The notes under the pieces are model-generated. The model worked only from the letters and a program-made list of their open reading frames with translations, had not been told where the DNA came from and searched no databases. A DNA stretch of 64,000 bases, from NCBI GenBank assembly GCA_965208065.1, contig OZ242313.1, positions 2,914,001 to 2,978,000 on the forward strand. Direction: 5' to 3'. Made by a program: the position numbers and the translations under genes. Source of the stretch: Bin103 sp002238925. Lineage in GTDB: Bacteria > Spirochaetota > Spirochaetia > SZUA-6 > Bin103. Below are positions 60,988-64,000 of the stretch, in pieces (position 1 is the first letter of the stretch; each line of letters starts with the position of its first letter).

Positions 60988-61809
60988 ATGTCTAACCAGG
61001 TGGCTGAAACCCACCCAAAGCTTACCATGACCGAGACCAATCAAAAACCAGCACCGAAGCGGCGCCAAATCAGTTCACTGGTCAAAGGCGTTCGCATTCT
61101 CGAGGCTATCGTTGCCGCGGGCAACGGCATCAAAGTGTCCGAGATCGCCCGCAGCTTCGACATGCCGGCATCCAATCTCACCCTGTTTCTCAATTCGCTG
61201 GTAGACACCGGTTACGTGATCCGCAACCCAATGGACGGCAGGTACTACGCATCGGAGAAAATTGTCCACCTGGCGGCGGCCATCGATACGCGGTACAAGC
61301 GGCTGGAGATCTGTGCCCAGGAGGTGATGCAGAGATTGTACGCGTGCCATGACGAGAACGTCCTGCTTGCGGTGCTGAATCACAATCGCCTGCAGTTCAT
61401 CTCCACGCTGCAATCCAGCCGCAACATCCAGATTCTCAACAACGACAACCGCTCGTTCATTCCTCACGTCACGGCGGCCGGCAAGGCGATCCTGGCGTTC
61501 CTGCCCGAAAACCTGCTGGAGGCATACCTCGCGCGCATTCGGCTCGAAGGCTTCACGAGCAAGACCGTCACCGACCTGGTGTTGATCCGCCGCGAACTGG
61601 AGACGGTGCGCAGCCGCGGCTATGCCATCAATCGCGGCGAATATGAAGTGGAGGTAATGGCGGTCGCGGCACCGGTATTCGTGCGGTCATCGATCGAGGG
61701 GTCGCTCGTGGTCCAGTTTCCGACATTCCGGCACACGGAACAGGATCTGGCGGCGCACGCCGGCCCGATCATGGATGCGGCGCGCCAGATCAGCCGTCTA
61801 CTGAACTGA
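60988..61809 (+). CDS. IclR family transcriptional regulator
   Basis: A 273-residue regulator. The N-terminal winged helix reads SLVKGVRILEAIVAAGNGIK then VSEIARSFDMPASNLTLFLN, and the C-terminal effector domain has IPHVTAAGKAILAFLPENLL, RSRGYAINRGEYEVEVMAVA and SLVVQFPTFRHTEQDL, all typical of IclR. Such proteins sense small acids or sugars and usually repress neighbouring catabolic genes. ATG 60988 is preferred over GTG 60982. It probably governs the divergent PhyH-GH4-hydrolase operon through the adjacent palindrome. Confidence 0.9.
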   Translation: MSNQVAETHPKLTMTETNQKPAPKRRQISSLVKGVRILEAIVAAGNGIKVSEIARSFDMPASNLTLFLNSLVDTGYVIRNPMDGRYYASEKIVHLAAAIDTRYKRLEICAQEVMQRLYACHDENVLLAVLNHNRLQFISTLQSSRNIQILNNDNRSFIPHVTAAGKAILAFLPENLLEAYLARIRLEGFTSKTVTDLVLIRRELETVRSRGYAINRGEYEVEVMAVAAPVFVRSSIEGSLVVQFPTFRHTEQDLAAHAGPIMDAARQISRLLN

Positions 61810-62247
61810 GTCGGGAGTTACCCAGCGCAACAGGTTTGCCAGGAGCCGGTCGGCGACCGGATCACGGCCAAGGTGCGGGACGATCTGATACTGGCACAAC
61901 ACGTAGCGGCCGCGGCCGTGCGTGAACGCGGTGAGTTCGGCGCCGTCGAACGCGGCCGACACGCCCTGGAAGGTCTGCCGGTGCTTCTGCCCGCGGTACC
62001 ACCCGCAGGTGATGTTGCCGCCGATCCAGCTTGACTTCGGCGCGACGATGCACCAGCTCGGCAGCACGTTCTGGTACGCCTGCTCCATGAGCCTGCCCGA
62101 CGGGAGTCCGTCGAAGCAGACATGGCCGGTTACCACGTGCCCGCACGGTACCCAGGATCCGATAGCCGGAAACAGGATCAGGTCGAACGGCAGCGCACGA
62201 CCAGCCGGCAGACGGCTCAGAGTGCACGCCCAAGCTTCGCGCACCAA
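61798..62247 (-). pseudogene. C-terminal fragment of a large glycoside hydrolase-like protein
   Basis: A 149-residue frame with segments such as DGLPSGRLMEQAYQNVLPSW, FQGVSAAFDGAELTAFTHGR and GRYVLCQYQIVPHLGRDPVA, then DRLLANLLRW. This reads like the end of a large GH2-like or GATase-fold glycosidase, where a gene of 900 residues or more would be expected. Nothing matching the rest lies upstream, since the next gene begins within 60 bases. I take it as a surviving 3' end of a deleted gene, though an independent short protein is possible. It overlaps the iclR-type stop by 12 bases. Confidence 0.5.
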
Positions 62248-62302
62248 GCCCTGGCCGCGTGCGGCCTAGCGGATAGCGCGCCGCCCACCGCTTACGCGTG
62301 GC

Positions 62303-63130
62303 TCAGTTTGCGGCACGGTGGGCGGCGGCGAGGTTTGCGAAGCAGCGCCGTGCAACGGGCCAGGGATCGTAGCCGGGCCGTCCCCAGATCTGCCCGCTCA
62401 CCTCGGCCGTAATCGGCAGGTCCAGACCGGCCGCGCGCACGGCACGGAAGTAGGCTGCCAGATCCAGTCGATCATCGCCCGGTAGCGCGAACCGTACTTC
62501 GCCGTCGACCATGCGGCCATCCTTGATGTGGGCGTGCACGGCATAGCGGGCGGTGAGCTCGAGGGAGTGAGCCAGTTCGATTCCCTGCACCAGGAAGTGG
62601 CTGAAGTCGAAGTTGAGACGCACGTGTGGATGGTCGACGGCTTGCATGAGCCAGTTTGCCTTTTCCGGAGTGTCCAACTCCTGGCCGATGTGAGGTTCCA
62701 CCGCCAGGACACTGTTCTCCTGCGCGGCCAGCTCGCCATACCCGCGCAACCGGCTGGCCACCGCGTCTTTCGACTCGTCCCACGAACCGGCTTGCGGGCC
62801 AAGGGTGGTGGTGACCACCGACGGGCAATCCTGCCACGACAGGTCGCGCGCAAGGCGGCAGGTCTGCCTGAGTTGTTCGGATTTCGCCGCCGGCTGCTCG
62901 GCCGCGGCGCACAGTCCGATCAGGTTCATTACCGGCGGGGGCGGGAACCCGGCGCCTTGCAGTACGTCGCGCAGCCGTGCCCGCTGCCCGGGTCCGAAAC
63001 GCTCCGGCGCGGTCGGCCACGCCGCGCCGCAGTTGATCTCCAGCCCGTCGTAGCCGATCTCTTTGACCTGCACCACCGCATCGAACGGGTCGACGCCCTG
63101 CAGTGCGTAGGTGCTGTAGGCAATCCGCAT
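62303..63130 (-). CDS. sugar phosphate isomerase/epimerase (TIM barrel)
   Basis: A 275-residue member of the AP-endonuclease-2/xylose isomerase-like superfamily. It begins RIAYSTYALQGVDPFDAVVQ and EIGYDGLEINCGAAW. Likely metal ligands are Glu in VLAVEPHIGQELDTPE, Asp-His in VRLNFDFSHFLVQGIE, His in AVHAHIKDGRMVDG and Glu in PITAEVSGQIWG. It is the third protein of this fold in the window, after those at 18.7 and 28.2 kb, consistent with handling several unusual ketoses or inososes. Confidence 0.8.
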   Translation of the reverse strand: MRIAYSTYALQGVDPFDAVVQVKEIGYDGLEINCGAAWPTAPERFGPGQRARLRDVLQGAGFPPPPVMNLIGLCAAAEQPAAKSEQLRQTCRLARDLSWQDCPSVVTTTLGPQAGSWDESKDAVASRLRGYGELAAQENSVLAVEPHIGQELDTPEKANWLMQAVDHPHVRLNFDFSHFLVQGIELAHSLELTARYAVHAHIKDGRMVDGEVRFALPGDDRLDLAAYFRAVRAAGLDLPITAEVSGQIWGRPGYDPWPVARRCFANLAAAHRAAN

Positions 63131-63172
63131 GGGGCGACGCTAACAGACCTCGGGCATCCGCACCACCCTGGG

Positions 63173-64000
63173 CTACGGAAGCCAGTTCGGCAGGCGGCCG
63201 GTAAAGGGCGCCGCCGCCTCAGTGCCGGTCTCAGTGTCCCACAGCACGATCTCGGCCGGGGCGCCGGCGTCTTCCAGGGAGATGCGGTGAAACGCCAGGT
63301 AGCGTCCGTCGGCACTCCACTGAGCGGCGCCGTGGTCGAACGAGGGGGCGTCAGTAAGCTGCCGCGCGGGCGCCTGTTGCCCGACCAGCCACACCTGCCC
63401 GCCTCCGCGTGCCCCCGGAGCGCGCCGCAGCACCGATACCCGCTGGCCGTCCGGCGCCCAGCGCAGCGCCCACTCCTCGAAGCCGCTGTCGGTGGCGTCG
63501 AGGCTCAGTGTTGCGATGTCCAGGATTACCAGCCGGGTGCGGAAGTCGGTGTCGTCAATGTCCACGTCGGTCACCATCAGCTTGCTGGAGGTACGGTTCC
63601 AGACCGGCGGCTCGCCGGTGCGGCTGGGCACGAACGCCGAGGCGCCGTCGCTCAGGCGCACCAGGCGCACGCCGTTCTCCAGCGGCGCCACCCACGCCAG
63701 CCACTCGCCATTGGGCGCCCAGCGCGGCTCGAAGCCAACGAAGCTGGCATCGTCCAGCACCGGCCGGGCAGCGCCGCTGGCGGGATCCAGCAGGTATACG
63801 CGCGGCGGCCCGGGCAGCGTGCGCCGTGCGAACGCGATGCGGCCGCCGCCGGGCGCCCAGCGTGGTCCGAAGCAGTCGTCGCTGCCGCAGTCGAGCAGCA
63901 ACCGCCCGGCGCTGCCGTCACGCGCGACGGCGAACAGGTCATTGCCGTGCTGATCGCGTGGCGAGGAATAGGCGATGGCCGATCCATCGCCCGCCACATG
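63173..64000 (-). CDS. TolB-like PD40 beta-propeller protein, N-terminal part outside window
   Basis: The frame is open to the end of the window, so at least the N-terminus is missing; about 275 residues are visible. Repeated propeller blades of the TolB/PD40 type can be read: DCFGPRWAPGGGRIAFARRT, FVGFEPRWAPNGEWLAWVAP, EEWALRWAPDGQRVSVLRRA and HGAAQWSADGRYLAFHRISL. Such proteins are usually exported and bind partners or carry a peptidase domain, but none is seen at this end, which stops at GRLPNWLP. Function unknown. Confidence 0.7.
   Translation of the reverse strand, partial: HVAGDGSAIAYSSPRDQHGNDLFAVARDGSAGRLLLDCGSDDCFGPRWAPGGGRIAFARRTLPGPPRVYLLDPASGAARPVLDDASFVGFEPRWAPNGEWLAWVAPLENGVRLVRLSDGASAFVPSRTGEPPVWNRTSSKLMVTDVDIDDTDFRTRLVILDIATLSLDATDSGFEEWALRWAPDGQRVSVLRRAPGARGGGQVWLVGQQAPARQLTDAPSFDHGAAQWSADGRYLAFHRISLEDAGAPAEIVLWDTETGTEAAAPFTGRLPNWLP

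Overview
The window is GC-rich bacterial chromosome with little non-coding DNA and many GTG and TTG starts. The left 15 kb carries housekeeping genes in an order I associate with Spirochaetota: rpsF-ssb-rpsR-DUF2232-rplI-dnaB on the plus strand, and maf-rpsB-tsf-frr-cdsA-rseP on the minus strand. Signal peptides, a lipobox, RseP and periplasmic binding proteins indicate a diderm cell. The rest of the window is rich in phytanoyl-CoA dioxygenases, sulfatase-type genes, sugar isomerases and ABC/MFS importers. That profile resembles uncultured, host- or sponge-associated Spirochaetaceae, but the taxonomic call is an inference from gene content, not from a marker comparison.

Layout. 1-2.3 kb: tail of a DUF503 gene and two exported proteins of unknown function. 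2.4-6.5 kb: the S6/SSB/S18/L9/DnaB operon. 6.5-14.9 kb: a tightly packed minus-strand run (aldo/keto reductase, maf, rpsB, tsf, frr, cdsA, rseP, beta-propeller protein) in which most junctions overlap or abut; pyrH, uppS and dxr, often found in this block, are absent. 15-20.5 kb: a CUT1 sugar importer (two permeases and a binding protein) followed by an IolE-like dehydratase and an SDR. 20.5-24.6 kb: a ThDP enzyme, a D-2-hydroxyacid dehydrogenase, an HpcH-type aldolase and a GNA1-like acetyltransferase. 24.7-25.6 kb: two decayed genes, one an FRG-domain relic. 25.6-28.1 kb: an MhpA-like flavin hydroxylase overlapping an extradiol dioxygenase. 28.2-34 kb: an apparent sugar-acid operon (TIM-barrel isomerase, UxuA-like dehydratase, IMDH/tartrate-type dehydrogenase, two tandem MFS transporters). 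34-43.6 kb: two paralogous peptide/oligosaccharide ABC modules (permease B, permease C, binding protein), without ATPases, flanking a nucleoside hydrolase. 43.6-64 kb: fatty acid desaturase, two GH32 enzymes, TauD-type dioxygenase, a Calx-beta/ASST-like lipoprotein, Gfo/Idh oxidoreductase, cupin, three PhyH dioxygenases, sulfatase, dienelactone hydrolase, GH4 glycosidase, an IclR regulator with a palindromic site, another sugar isomerase and a truncated PD40 propeller.

Taken together the right 49 kb looks like a scavenging region: importers for sugars and peptides or oligosaccharides, enzymes that open or oxidise unusual sugars and sugar acids, fructan and alpha-galactoside-type hydrolases, and sulfate-ester or sulfonate handling. 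The least explained signals are short tandem duplications spanning or following the stop codons of three unrelated genes, GC-rich hairpins at most convergent gene junctions, two adjacent genes each broken by an in-frame amber codon, and the exported Calx-beta/ASST lipoprotein. I saw no tRNA, rRNA, CRISPR array, transposase or prophage gene.
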